In this document: positions 1 through 8,129 of the stretch, piece by piece
Numbering within the stretch: position 1 is the stretch's first letter
Layout: each line of letters opens with the position of its first letter
Origin: Arthrobacter saudimassiliensis
GTDB taxonomy: Bacteria; Actinomycetota; Actinomycetes; Actinomycetales; Micrococcaceae
Reading direction: 5' to 3'
NCBI GenBank assembly: GCA_900016675.1
Contig: LN483072.1
Coordinates: 124,001 to 188,000 of the forward strand
Length of the DNA: 64,000 bases
Translations under genes and position numbers: made by a program
The notes under the pieces: generated by a model
Database searches by the model: none
Seen by the model: only the letters and a program-made list of their open reading frames with translations
What the model was told of the DNA's origin: nothing

Positions 1-579
1 TTCAACGTCAGCCAGGACCAGCTGGCGGAGGCCAACAAGGTCCACTTCGTGCACGAGCAGGGCAACGTGCACTTCCTCGTGGAGGGGCGGACCATCCAGC
101 TGCAGAAGAACCCGGTGGACAGCCGCGCGGGCGGCGGGACGGCCGTGATGAACTCCTGGGACCGGGGCGTCTTCTACACCACGGTCGACGGCGACTCCAT
201 CGACAGCGTCGGCTACCAGTTCCGGGTCGGCACCGCCGAGCTGCTGCAGTACAACCCCACCCTTGCCGAAAACCAGCCGATCGCGGCGGGCACCCGGCTG
301 CGCCTGATTCCAGGCGAGACGCCGATTGACGGCGCCCGGGGCACCTTCACCGCCGACGACGACGGCGTGGCCCTCACTTACACCACCGCCCCCGGGGACA
401 CGGAGGCCGGGATTGCGGAACGTTTCGGCGTCACCACCCTCGCCGAGGCGAACAGGCCCTCCAGCGGCCCCCGCGGAGTCTGGTACCGGTACGCGGGCGA
501 GCAGACCGACGCGGTGGCACCGGGCCAGACCATCAGCGTGGCGCTGGATCAGCCGATCAACAATCCCGGCACCTGGTAG
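1..579 (+). CDS. LysM-repeat protein, 5' end cut by window edge
   Basis: The frame is open from the first base, so the real start lies to the left of the window. About 192 residues remain. They form a chain of LysM-like modules: one cut by the edge (ending near ..TIQLQ), one at about residues 59-103 (from YTTVDGDSID to TRLRLIP) and one at about 127-185 (from YTTAPGDTEAG). LysM modules bind N-acetylglucosamine polymers such as peptidoglycan, so a wall-associated or secreted protein is inferred. The signal peptide and any catalytic domain are out of view. The modules are quite diverged, so carbohydrate binding is likely but not certain. Confidence 0.75.
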   Translation, partial: FNVSQDQLAEANKVHFVHEQGNVHFLVEGRTIQLQKNPVDSRAGGGTAVMNSWDRGVFYTTVDGDSIDSVGYQFRVGTAELLQYNPTLAENQPIAAGTRLRLIPGETPIDGARGTFTADDDGVALTYTTAPGDTEAGIAERFGVTTLAEANRPSSGPRGVWYRYAGEQTDAVAPGQTISVALDQPINNPGTW

Positions 580-684
580 CCGCGGCGGGGCCCAGCCTCC
601 GGCGAGGCCCATGCCTCCGTCTGCGGTGAACTGGGCTCCGTGGCACGTGAAGCCGCCGCCCGGGGGTGGGCGTAGGCTGCTGCG

Positions 685-1656
685 ATGCAGCAGGAACCGG
701 CCGCCATCGACTACCGCCGCACCGCCCGGCGGCTGCCCTGGGACCGGCTGCCCGCACCGGTTCAGGACAACATCGCCGCGCACCTCGGCGGACGGGTGGG
801 TTCGGTACTGCCGGCCGGCGGCGGGTTCACGCCCGGCTTCGCGGCCGTGCTGGGCGACGACGCCGGGGAGAGCGTGTTCGCGAAGGCCGCTCCGGCGTCG
901 GACCCCAACGTCTACCGCTCCTACCGGCGGGAGGCCGAGGTGACTGCCCTGATGCCGCCAGGAATGCCGGTGCCCGCGCTGCGAACGGCCGAGCGGCTGC
1001 CGGTCGACGGCGTGGAGTGGCAGGTTCTCGTCTACGACGCGGTGGCGGGGCGGATGCCCGGGCTGCCGTGGACGGAGGCCGACGTCGCCGCCGTCGAACG
1101 CGCGTGCGCCGCGTCGGCCGCGCTGCTGACCGACTTTCCCCGCGGCGCGCGCGGGTCCGCGCTGGGCGAGGACATGGCCCAGATCCCGTCGCAGTTCCAG
1201 CCGGTGCTCGACGGCGCCGCCCCGCCCTGGTTCCTGCCCGGCCTGGACCGGGATGAGGCGCACGAACTGCAGCGGGCGCTGGAGCTAAGCGTCGAGGCGC
1301 TGGCCGGAGACGGCGTGATCCACGGCGACCTGCGCGGCGACAACATCCTCATCGCCTCCGGGAACGCAGTGTTCTGCGACTGGAACTTCCTGGGCACCGG
1401 GGCGGCCTGGATCGACTGGGTCGGCCTGCTGCCGTATACCCGCCCGGACGGAATCGACGCCGACGCCTGGCTGCACCGGTCCGCGCTCACCCGGGACGTC
1501 CCGCCGGCGCACATCGACGCCTGGCTCGCCGCGCTGCTGAACTTCATGACCTATTGGGGCGGCCAGCCGGAGGACGACGCCAGCCCGCAGCTGCGCAGCC
1601 ACGGCCGGTACACGGCCCGGCTGCTGTATGACTGGCTTGCCGCCCGGCGGGGATGA
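685..1656 (+). CDS. Aminoglycoside phosphotransferase (APH) family kinase
   Basis: This 323-residue protein has the APH/choline-kinase fold. The Brenner motif is visible as VIHGDLRGDNIL (catalytic Asp and metal-binding Asn), followed about 20 residues later by CDWNFLG, where the Asp takes the place of the second metal ligand (usually DFD/DWE). The family phosphorylates small hydroxylated substrates with ATP. In soil actinobacteria most such chromosomal genes are uncharacterised, and nothing here shows an antibiotic substrate. ATG at 685 is chosen because the coding pattern begins there; the ribosome binding site is weak. The gene stands alone between the LysM gene and the TRIC gene. Confidence 0.8.
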   Translation: MQQEPAAIDYRRTARRLPWDRLPAPVQDNIAAHLGGRVGSVLPAGGGFTPGFAAVLGDDAGESVFAKAAPASDPNVYRSYRREAEVTALMPPGMPVPALRTAERLPVDGVEWQVLVYDAVAGRMPGLPWTEADVAAVERACAASAALLTDFPRGARGSALGEDMAQIPSQFQPVLDGAAPPWFLPGLDRDEAHELQRALELSVEALAGDGVIHGDLRGDNILIASGNAVFCDWNFLGTGAAWIDWVGLLPYTRPDGIDADAWLHRSALTRDVPPAHIDAWLAALLNFMTYWGGQPEDDASPQLRSHGRYTARLLYDWLAARRG

Positions 1657-1741
1657 GGGCGGCACGGCAGGCCCCGACAGCAGAAGCCCGTTGGCCCGAC
1701 GGCGGAGCCGCCCGCCCGTCCCTCCTCGTACCTTTATCCTT

Positions 1742-1763
1742 ATGGGGGCCTGCGCGCCCCCAT
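1742..1763 (+). terminator. Hairpin after the APH gene
   Basis: Perfect 8-bp inverted repeat ATGGGGGC / GCCCCCAT around a 6-base loop, about 85 bases after the APH stop codon. It has no run of T after it, so it may be a weak terminator or a leader hairpin of the next gene. Confidence 0.35.
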
Positions 1764-1929
1764 CACACACAGCACCTGCCAGCCCCACCGGGCCGGCTTG
1801 AAGGAGACTTGCCCATGCCGTCCGCCGCCAGCCCTGGCCCGCGCCCGCCCCTGCGCGCGAAGCACGCCGTGTCGGCACCGGAGCCCGGCAACGGCCCCCT
1901 CTCCCCCGCCCACCGGGAGGAGCCGGCAA

Positions 1930-2571
1930 GTGATTGACACCGCCACCACCCTGCTGATCCTCGACCTGTTCGGCATCTTCTTCTTCGCCGTCTCCGGCTG
2001 CCTGCTCGCCGCCCGCCGCAACTTCGACATCGTGGGCTCGCTGCTGCTCGGCTCCCTCGTCGGGCTGGGCGGCGGAGTGATGCGGGACCTGATCATCGAC
2101 CAGGGCGTGCCGCTGGCCTTCACCAAACCGATCTATCTGCTGCCGCCGGTCGTGGCCGCCCTGCTGGTCTTCCTCCACGCCCTGGGCGTGCAGCGGTACC
2201 GGCGCACCCTGCTGGTGTTCGACGCCGCCGGGCTGGCCCTGTTCTGCGTCACCGGCACGCTGACCGCGCACGCCGCCGGGCTCAACCCGGTCTCCGCCGC
2301 GCTGCTCGGGCTGACGACGGCGGTCGGCGGCGGGCTGCTGCGCGACGTCGTGGCCAACGAGGTGCCCCAGGTGTTCAACCCGCGCGGCGTCTACGCCATC
2401 CCCGCACTGCTGGGCGCGGGACTGGTCTCGCTGTTCCTGTCCCTGGGCGTCTTCACCCCGGTGCTTGGGTGCGCGGTGGCGCTGCTTGTCTTTGCGCTGC
2501 GGGTCCTGTCGCTGCGCTACGGCTGGCGGATCCCGCTGGCCGGGCGCACGGTGTCCACGAACGGAGACTAG
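1930..2571 (+). CDS. Trimeric intracellular cation channel / glycine-transporter family membrane protein
   Basis: A 213-residue integral membrane protein of the UPF0126 (YadS/TRIC) family. It is an internal duplication of a three-helix unit, and each half carries the family signature: GLGGGVMRD near residue 45 and AVGGGLLRD near residue 130. Seven hydrophobic segments can be seen. Bacterial TRIC proteins are cation-permeable; others in the family are proposed glycine transporters because glycine riboswitches precede them, but no convincing riboswitch is seen here. The GTG start at 1930 follows the strong site GGGAGGAG by 7 bases; an upstream ATG at 1798 would add a long non-hydrophobic tail unlike the family. 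Confidence 0.85.
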   Translation: MIDTATTLLILDLFGIFFFAVSGCLLAARRNFDIVGSLLLGSLVGLGGGVMRDLIIDQGVPLAFTKPIYLLPPVVAALLVFLHALGVQRYRRTLLVFDAAGLALFCVTGTLTAHAAGLNPVSAALLGLTTAVGGGLLRDVVANEVPQVFNPRGVYAIPALLGAGLVSLFLSLGVFTPVLGCAVALLVFALRVLSLRYGWRIPLAGRTVSTNGD

Positions 2572-2665
2572 CCCTTTCCTTCGCCCGGACATCATGCGGG
2601 CGCGACGACGGCGGACCACGCGCGCGCTGGGGGGGTCCCGGCCCCGCGGCAGCCCCCTGGATCGG

Positions 2666-3142
2666 TTAGGGACTGTAGGGGGCGCAGCGGGTCCGGAGGT
2701 CCTCGACGGCGCCCTGCCAGGTCTCGACGTCGAGGCCCCAGAAGGTGGTGGTGCCCTCGGCCAGCTCGATGGAGTTCCGCACCGGCGAGGAGAGCTCCAG
2801 CAGCGACGCCTCCATGTCCTGGGGCGCTGACGCGGTGATGGCGTCCAGTTCCGCCAGCAGCACGCGGCCGGTCTCCGGGGTGCCCTGGTAGCCGCTGGTT
2901 CCGTCGTAGATGGTCACGCGGTTAACGGCCTCACTCAGGGGACCTGCGCCGTTGCTGCCGAGCAGCTTCAGGCACGTGTCCTCCTCCGAATCCTGGACCG
3001 GTGCGGGAGCGGCAGCGGGTGAGCCCGCCGAGGCCGCCGAGGCCGGTGCGGCCTCGGGCGCTGTTCCGGCGTCGGCCTCGGCTACGGCGCAGCCGGTGAG
3101 CAGGACCAGCGCCAGGGCCGATAGAGTGACAGCCTTTTTCAT
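2666..3142 (-). CDS. Small lipoprotein of unknown function
   Basis: 158 residues starting MKKAVTLSALALVLLTGCA: a basic n-region, a hydrophobic stretch and the lipobox LLTGC, so the protein is probably lipid-anchored on the outer face of the membrane. A Pro/Ala/Ser-rich linker (to about residue 50) leads to a helical domain with two cysteines (DTCLKLL and RTRCAPY) that may form a disulfide. No named family was recognised. The ATG at 3142 is preferred over a TTG 12 bases upstream because it gives a standard signal peptide and lies behind a GGGGG purine tract. Confidence 0.7.
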   Translation of the reverse strand: MKKAVTLSALALVLLTGCAVAEADAGTAPEAAPASAASAGSPAAAPAPVQDSEEDTCLKLLGSNGAGPLSEAVNRVTIYDGTSGYQGTPETGRVLLAELDAITASAPQDMEASLLELSSPVRNSIELAEGTTTFWGLDVETWQGAVEDLRTRCAPYSP

Positions 3143-3210
3143 GATTTCCCCCAAAGATGCGTCGAAAGCTGCCTCATCCTAGCGGACGGAAAAACCCATC
3201 GCCCGGGGGC

Positions 3211-3246
3211 GGAAAGGGGCCGGCCGGACGCGGCTGGCCCCTTTCC
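3211..3246 (-). terminator. Rho-independent terminator of the hydrolase gene
   Basis: An 11-bp perfect inverted repeat (GGAAAGGGGCC / GGCCCCTTTCC) lies just after the stop of the leftward hydrolase gene. On that strand a TTTTT tract follows about 25 bases later. It also separates the lipoprotein gene promoter from the hydrolase gene. Confidence 0.55.
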
Positions 3247-3261
3247 GGTTCCACGCGCGGT

Positions 3262-4002
3262 TCAGGCGGTGCGGACCGCCTCCGACGCAATGACCTCGGC
3301 GAGGTCGGCCGGACGGCTCCACATCGGCCAGTGTCCGGTGGGGAGGTCGACGACGTCGGCGTGCGCCAGGTGCGCGACCTCGGCAAACATGGGATGGCCG
3401 CTGCGGGCCAGCTCCAGGACCTGCGCGCCCGGAATCGAGCAGCACACCAGGGTGGTGGGCACCTCGCGGCGGGCCTCGTTCGTCAGGTCTGCGGGCTGGC
3501 GGAGCACGGGGCCGGGCACGGGAACCGCCCGGGCCGTGAACCGCTCGCGGACCTCTCGACTCAGGCCTTCCAGGCTCGCCTGCTGGCCGAGGACCTCCAG
3601 CGGCGGCAGCGGAAACTCCTCCGTTCCCGCCGGCAGGTCCGGCGCGAAGACGCTGCCCGGCGCCACCGGCCCGGAGTCGACCCACACCATCCGCTGCACG
3701 AGCTCGGGGTGCCGGTCCAGGACCAGGCTGACGGGGAAGTTCGCTCCGCTGTGCGCGACCAGGACCGCGGGCGACTCCGCGGAGACGCCGGACCGGGCGA
3801 AGGCGTCCAGCACCGCATTGGCCTGATCGTCGAGCGTCTTCGTGGTCCGCTCCGGATCGCCGCCGTCGAAGCCGGGCAGGGTGAGCGCGACGGCACGGGA
3901 CCCGCCGGCGTTCAGGTGGTCGAGGACCTCGTCCCAGGCCCAGGCGCCCAGCCAGTGGCCGGCGATGAGAACGATGGTGGGGCTGCTGGTAGTAGCTGTC
4001 AT
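3262..4002 (-). CDS. Alpha/beta hydrolase
   Basis: 246 residues with the alpha/beta hydrolase fold. IVLIAGHWLGAWAWDEV at the N-terminus provides the oxyanion-hole turn, LVAHSGA carries the nucleophilic Ser (S-x-G-A instead of G-x-S-x-G), and a late LPTGHWPMWS provides the catalytic His. It most resembles the EstC/hydroxynitrile-lyase-like small esterases of actinobacteria. The substrate is unknown. It diverges from the WYL regulator at 4076 with only 73 bases between, so that regulator probably controls it. Confidence 0.85.
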   Translation of the reverse strand: MTATTSSPTIVLIAGHWLGAWAWDEVLDHLNAGGSRAVALTLPGFDGGDPERTTKTLDDQANAVLDAFARSGVSAESPAVLVAHSGANFPVSLVLDRHPELVQRMVWVDSGPVAPGSVFAPDLPAGTEEFPLPPLEVLGQQASLEGLSREVRERFTARAVPVPGPVLRQPADLTNEARREVPTTLVCCSIPGAQVLELARSGHPMFAEVAHLAHADVVDLPTGHWPMWSRPADLAEVIASEAVRTA

Positions 4003-4075
4003 ATCTCTACTCTCGGGGGTGCCCCGGCCAGCTGTATGTCACTATTTGTGTCATGAATTTGCGGCAGGTCGACGA

Positions 4076-4774
4076 ATGAAGCGGGCCGAACGGCTGCACG
4101 CCCTGTCCGAGATGCTGCGCCGCAGCGGAACGCGGGGCTGCTCCGCCGAGCGGCTGGCCAGCGAGTTCGGCGTCTCGGTGCGCACGGTCAAGCGGGACCT
4201 CACGGCTCTGGAGAACAGCGGAGCCCCGGTCTGGTCGCGCCCGGGGCCGGGCGGCGGCTACGGGCTGGCCGCCCGCGCGTCGCTGCCGCCCGTGAGCCTG
4301 TCCCCCGCGCAGGCGGTGGCGCTGATGGCGGCCGTGTCCGCCGCCTCGGATGCCCCGTACGCCGATCTGGCGTCGGCCGGAATCCAGAAAATCCTGGATG
4401 TCCTCGATCCGCGCACCCGGGCGCGGGCGGACGAGCTGGCCGGCCGCGTCTGGGTCAACGCGTTGCCCGCCTCGCCGCGCACGGTTCGGTCGGCGCTGGA
4501 GGAGGCGATGGCGGAGCAGCGGGTCGTCCGCATCCGCTACACCGCGGCGGACGGGACAACGACCAGCCGCGACGTCGAACCGGTGCTGTTCGCCTCCACC
4601 AACGGCCGGTGGTACCTGGTGGGCTGGTGCCGGCTGCGGGACGCCATGCGCTGGTTCACCGTGGCGCGCATCGAGCGGGCCAGCGTCACCAAGGCGGCCT
4701 GCACCGGCCACACCGTGGAGGAGGTCGGCGAGCCGCCGGTGAACGCCCGGCCGGTGCACGGCCGGGGCGCGTGA
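4076..4774 (+). CDS. WYL-domain transcriptional regulator (YafY/DeoR-like)
   Basis: 232 residues. The N-terminus is a winged helix (MKRAERLHALSEMLRRSG.., with FGVSVRTVKRDL as recognition helix), followed by the GGYGLAA hinge and a C-terminal WYL domain (about residues 135-210) with VLFASTNGRWYLVGWCRLR, the family's ligand-sensing segment. WYL domains bind nucleotides, DNA ends or small ligands and often control DNA-damage or catabolic genes. ATG at 4076 is chosen because the HTH begins there; reading further left runs into the divergent promoter. Probable target: the hydrolase at 3262-4002. Confidence 0.88.
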   Translation: MKRAERLHALSEMLRRSGTRGCSAERLASEFGVSVRTVKRDLTALENSGAPVWSRPGPGGGYGLAARASLPPVSLSPAQAVALMAAVSAASDAPYADLASAGIQKILDVLDPRTRARADELAGRVWVNALPASPRTVRSALEEAMAEQRVVRIRYTAADGTTTSRDVEPVLFASTNGRWYLVGWCRLRDAMRWFTVARIERASVTKAACTGHTVEEVGEPPVNARPVHGRGA

Positions 4775-4826
4775 GCCGCTTAGGTCGCTCCCACTCAGCC
4801 AGCGGGGCCCGACGACGGCCGAGCGG

Positions 4827-5012
4827 CTAAGGCGCGATGGTCACGGTCTCGGTGCCGCTCTCGATGACGTAGAGGCTAGCGGCAGGGCGCTCGCACCGGG
4901 TTGGTGACACCACAGTGCGGGGCGCGGCAGGAGCCTTTACACCCGCCGTCGCCGGGGTGATCATGGCCGCATAGGCTCCGAAACCGAGACGGTCGCCGGG
5001 GCTGTGGAACAC
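4827..5012 (-). CDS. Small hypothetical ORF, possibly a 3' gene remnant
   Basis: A 61-residue frame with strong coding bias: nearly every third position over its last 20 codons is G or C. A stop codon lies two codons before an in-frame ATC/GTG pair, so GTG at 5012 is the likeliest start. The sequence (..SPGDRLGFGAYAAM.. to ..SLYVIESGTETVTIAP) has no signal peptide, no family was recognised, and the ribosome binding site is poor. It could be a real short gene or what is left of a longer gene after deletion. The rest of the 353-base gap between 4775 and 5127 holds only a short AGCCGCT/AGCGGCT inverted repeat and the promoter of the next gene. Confidence 0.35.
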   Translation of the reverse strand: MFHSPGDRLGFGAYAAMITPATAGVKAPAAPRTVVSPTRCERPAASLYVIESGTETVTIAP

Positions 5013-5127
5013 GATGGCGGTACCTCACGGTGAGCCGAATCTTCGCTGGTCCCTCCGGCAGCTCCACCGTCCCCGTTCGGGGCCCGCACGCCCCGGTGCC
5101 GCCCGGGAGCACAGAAAAGGCAGCCCC

Positions 5128-6402
5128 ATGAGACTTCTTTCCTTTCTGCCGCGGCTGATCTCCACAGTTCTTGCCGCCGCCCTTCTGGTATTGACCGCCG
5201 CGACGGGCGCTTCCGCCGCGCCGTCCGCCTCGCCGCCCCGGGTGGGTCCCGCCGCACCCGCCACCGTGGACGACGACGTCGAGGGCGGCGGAGGCACCGA
5301 CGGCGGCGACGGCACAGGGCCGCAGTTCTACAGCGGGGTCACGGTCGACGTGTCGGACAATGTCTCCGGAGACGTCTACGCGTCCGGCCAGACCATCACC
5401 ATCGACGGCGACGTCACGGGTGACATCATTGCCGCCGGCCAGACCATCACGATCAACGGCAACATCGACGGCAATGTCCGCCTGGCCGGGCAGGACATCA
5501 CCATCAACGGCGCGGTCTCCCGCAGCGGCACGCTCTTCGGCTCGGACATCGAGGTGAGCGGCAGCGGGTCCTTCGGCGAGGACCTGGTGGGCGCCGGACA
5601 GGACATCGACATCGCCGGGACCGTCGGGCGCGACGTCGAGGTCGGCGTCGGGAGCCTCACCATCGACGGCACTGTGGGCGGCAACCTCTCATACAGCTCG
5701 AACGAGGAAGCGGACATCGCCGACGGCGCGGTCGCCGGCACGGTGGACCGCAGCGTTCCGCAGACCGCCCCGGAGCCGACGGCGGGCGAGCGGTTCGTGG
5801 GCTGGCTGCTGGGGCTGCTGTACGCGCTGGTGGCGCTGAGCATCATCACGGTGCTCAGCGCGTGGCTCTTCCCGCGGCTGCTGCACCGGGTGACCGACCA
5901 GCTGATCCCCCGCCCCTGGAAGGCGCTGCTCGTCGGGTTCGTGGCCGCCGTCGCCGTTCCCGTGGGGGTGCTGCTGGCCCTGATCACGGTCATCGGGATA
6001 CCCCTGGCACTGTCCTGGCTGCTGGTCTGGACCGTGCTCACCCTGGCCACGTTCGTCTTCGGCGCCTACTACATCGGCCGACTCGTGTTCCGGGGCCGCC
6101 AGCACCCCGTGGTCAAGGCGCTCGTGGGCGGGGTGATCTTGATCGTCGCGCTGCACATTCCGTGGCTCAACATTGTGGTGTGGCTGGCGATGGTGTTCTT
6201 CGGCCTGGGCGCCCAGCTGCTGGCAATTTACGAGCGGCGGCCGTGGCGGCGTGCTCCCGAGCCGGCTGAGACGTCCGTGCCGGCTCCGGCGCATGCTGCC
6301 GGTCCGCCGTATGCTTCCGGTCCGCCGCCGTCCCCTCCGGGTCCGCTGCCGCCGTCGGGCCCGTCCGGCCCGGGCCCCCAGAACCCACCCGTGCAGTCAT
6401 GA
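5128..6402 (+). CDS. Bactofilin-like (polymer-forming) membrane protein
   Basis: 424 residues. A Sec-type signal peptide (residues 1-32) is followed by an acidic linker and, from about residue 70 to 200, about eight beta-helix turns of a bactofilin-like domain (GDVYASGQTITIDGDVTG, then DIIAAGQTITINGNIDG and so on). Four hydrophobic helices (about 225-370) and a Pro-rich tail (about 385-424) follow. Bactofilins are polymerising beta-helix scaffolds, usually cytosolic; here the signal peptide suggests the repeat domain is outside, with the helices anchoring it. ATG at 5128 follows AAAAGG and is the only start that gives a clean signal peptide. It overlaps the next gene by ATGA. Confidence 0.8.
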   Translation: MRLLSFLPRLISTVLAAALLVLTAATGASAAPSASPPRVGPAAPATVDDDVEGGGGTDGGDGTGPQFYSGVTVDVSDNVSGDVYASGQTITIDGDVTGDIIAAGQTITINGNIDGNVRLAGQDITINGAVSRSGTLFGSDIEVSGSGSFGEDLVGAGQDIDIAGTVGRDVEVGVGSLTIDGTVGGNLSYSSNEEADIADGAVAGTVDRSVPQTAPEPTAGERFVGWLLGLLYALVALSIITVLSAWLFPRLLHRVTDQLIPRPWKALLVGFVAAVAVPVGVLLALITVIGIPLALSWLLVWTVLTLATFVFGAYYIGRLVFRGRQHPVVKALVGGVILIVALHIPWLNIVVWLAMVFFGLGAQLLAIYERRPWRRAPEPAETSVPAPAHAAGPPYASGPPPSPPGPLPPSGPSGPGPQNPPVQS

Positions 6403-6860
6403 CCGCGTCCGACGCCAGCGCGGGCGGCTTCATGTCCCTACCCTCCCCGGCCACACCTGAACCGGCTCAAGGCGCGATAGCCACGGAGAACGCCTGGCGG
6501 TCCATGGAGCAGGAATTCGGGCTGCTCACGGCCCAGGAAGCTGCAACGACGCTCGGGTCCCGCACCAAGGACCGGAGCGCGGTCGCTCGCGACCGCCGTG
6601 AGACCGGGCAGCTGCTCGGCATCCGCCGCGGCAACGCCGTCCTCTACCCCGGATTTCAGTTCGACAGCAACGGAGACGTCCACAAGGCCATCCCTGCACT
6701 GATTCGGGTGGCCCGCCAGGCCCGCCGCAGTGACGAGGACCTTGCCCAGTGGATCTGCCTTCCGTCCGGCTACCTCGACGGCGACCGACCCGTGGACCGG
6801 CTGCGGGACGTCGACGCTGTTCTGGCGGCCGCTCAGGGGCACTTCGGGGCCGAGTGGTGA
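6399..6860 (+). CDS. MbcA/ParS/Xre antitoxin-like protein
   Basis: 153 residues. After a disordered start, a helical region with an HTH-like segment (LLTAQEAATTLGSRTKDRSAVARDRRETGQLLGI) leads to a C-terminal domain with YPGFQFDSNGDVHKAIPALIRVARQARRSDEDLAQW, which matches the toxin-binding domain of MbcA/ParS/Xre (DUF2384-type) antitoxins. Such antitoxins usually pair with a RES-domain toxin. None is adjacent: the gene downstream is convergent and the one upstream is the bactofilin-like gene, with which it shares ATGA. The role is therefore unknown; a solitary regulator is possible. Confidence 0.65.
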   Translation: MTASDASAGGFMSLPSPATPEPAQGAIATENAWRSMEQEFGLLTAQEAATTLGSRTKDRSAVARDRRETGQLLGIRRGNAVLYPGFQFDSNGDVHKAIPALIRVARQARRSDEDLAQWICLPSGYLDGDRPVDRLRDVDAVLAAAQGHFGAEW

Positions 6861-6888
6861 CCGCCGGCCCGACCGAAGCATGAAACGA

Positions 6889-6922
6889 GGCAGGGCCTCC
6901 CGCATCCCGCGGAAGGCCTGCC
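6889..6922. terminator. Bidirectional terminator-like hairpin
   Basis: Imperfect inverted repeat (GGCAGG..CCTCCCGC / GCGGAAGGCCTGCC) between two converging genes, with no strong T-run. It probably ends both transcripts. Confidence 0.45.
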
Positions 6923-6936
6923 GTCGTCGTACCTCC

Positions 6937-8019
6937 TTAGGAAACAGCCGGCTCCAGCACCGGGTAGTCGGTGTAGCCGGCGGCGCCGTCGGTGTAGACG
7001 GTGGCCTGGTCCACCTCGTTCAGCGGCAGGTCCTCCTGCCAGCGGCGGGCCAGGTCCGGGTTGGCGATGACCGGGCGCCCGACGACGACGGCGTCGGCCA
7101 GGTCCTCCTCGAGCAGCATGATCGCGTCGTCCCGGCTGGTAACGGTGCCGAAGCCGGTGTTCAGGAGCACCGGGCCGCCGAAGCGGTGGCGCAGGTCCTG
7201 GATCATTTCGTCCGCCGGGTCCTTGTGCAGGATGGACAGGTAGGCCGGCTTCAGGTCGGCGATGCCGTCCACCAGGGCGGTGTAGGTGGCAGTGACGTCC
7301 GCCCGGTCGGTCTCCAGCACGCCCTGGATGTTGTGCTCCGGGGAGATGCGGATGGCGGTGTGCTCGGCGCCGATCGCCTCGGCCACGGCGCGGAAGGTCT
7401 CGATGACCATCCGCGCCCGGTTCTCCGGGGACCCGCCATAGTTGTCCGTACGGGTGTTGGAGACCGGGGAAAGGAATTCCTGCAGCAGGTAGCCGTTGGC
7501 ACCGTGCAGCTCCACGCCGTCGAACCCGGCCTTCATCGCGTTCCGCGCGGCGGAGACGAAGTCCTGCACGACGCCGGGCAGCTCCTCCGTGGTGAGAGCG
7601 TGCGGGACCGGGTAGGGCTGCTTGCCGTCATAGGTGTGGGCCATGCCCTCGACCGCGATGGCGCTGGGAGCCTGCGGCTGGCGGCCGCCGTTGATGTTCT
7701 CGTGCGCGACGCGTCCGGAGTGCATCAGCTGGGCGACGATGCGGCCGCCGGCCTCGTGCACGGCGTCGGTGACGCGCTTCCAGCCCGCTACGTGGTCCTC
7801 GGTGACCAGGCCGGGCATCAGGGCGTTGCCCTGGCCGGGGAAGGAGGGGTAGATGCCGTCACTGACGATCAGGCCCAGGGACGCGCGCTGGCGGTAGTGC
7901 TCGACCATGATGTCGGTGGGCACGCCGTCACGGCGGGCACGCACGCGGGACATCGGGGCCATGACGAGCCGGTTGGGCAGTTCCATGGTGCCGACGGACA
8001 GGGGGGTAAACAGTTTCAC
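6937..8019 (-). CDS. NADH:flavin oxidoreductase of the Old Yellow Enzyme family (NemA-like)
   Basis: 360 residues, the usual length. KLFTPLSVGTMELPNRLVMAPMSR is the FMN-binding first strand of the TIM barrel, and GVELHGANGYLLQEFLSP carries the His/Asn pair that binds the carbonyl or nitro oxygen. The family reduces activated C=C bonds (enones, maleimides) and nitro groups using FMN and NAD(P)H. GTG at 8019 is chosen because it sits just before the first conserved strand and behind AAGGAA. The AraC/PAS regulator gene lies 110 bases upstream in the same direction, so the two may be co-transcribed or linked in regulation. Confidence 0.9.
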   Translation of the reverse strand: MKLFTPLSVGTMELPNRLVMAPMSRVRARRDGVPTDIMVEHYRQRASLGLIVSDGIYPSFPGQGNALMPGLVTEDHVAGWKRVTDAVHEAGGRIVAQLMHSGRVAHENINGGRQPQAPSAIAVEGMAHTYDGKQPYPVPHALTTEELPGVVQDFVSAARNAMKAGFDGVELHGANGYLLQEFLSPVSNTRTDNYGGSPENRARMVIETFRAVAEAIGAEHTAIRISPEHNIQGVLETDRADVTATYTALVDGIADLKPAYLSILHKDPADEMIQDLRHRFGGPVLLNTGFGTVTSRDDAIMLLEEDLADAVVVGRPVIANPDLARRWQEDLPLNEVDQATVYTDGAAGYTDYPVLEPAVS

Positions 8020-8129
8020 GAAGCCGGTTCCTTCTTGTTGCGTACGGCAGGGACACGCGCCCCCGCGCTGACGGTTCTTCACCGGGCAACTGCGAAGGCG
8101 GCCCGGGATATTCCGCGGCGCGGGGCACG

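Noticed and set aside
1764-1929. Possible glycine riboswitch before the TRIC/glycine-transporter gene
   Set aside because: Glycine riboswitches precede some relatives, and a weak CCGGAGCCCGGCAAC stretch is present, but the conserved aptamer boxes and their pairing could not be found.
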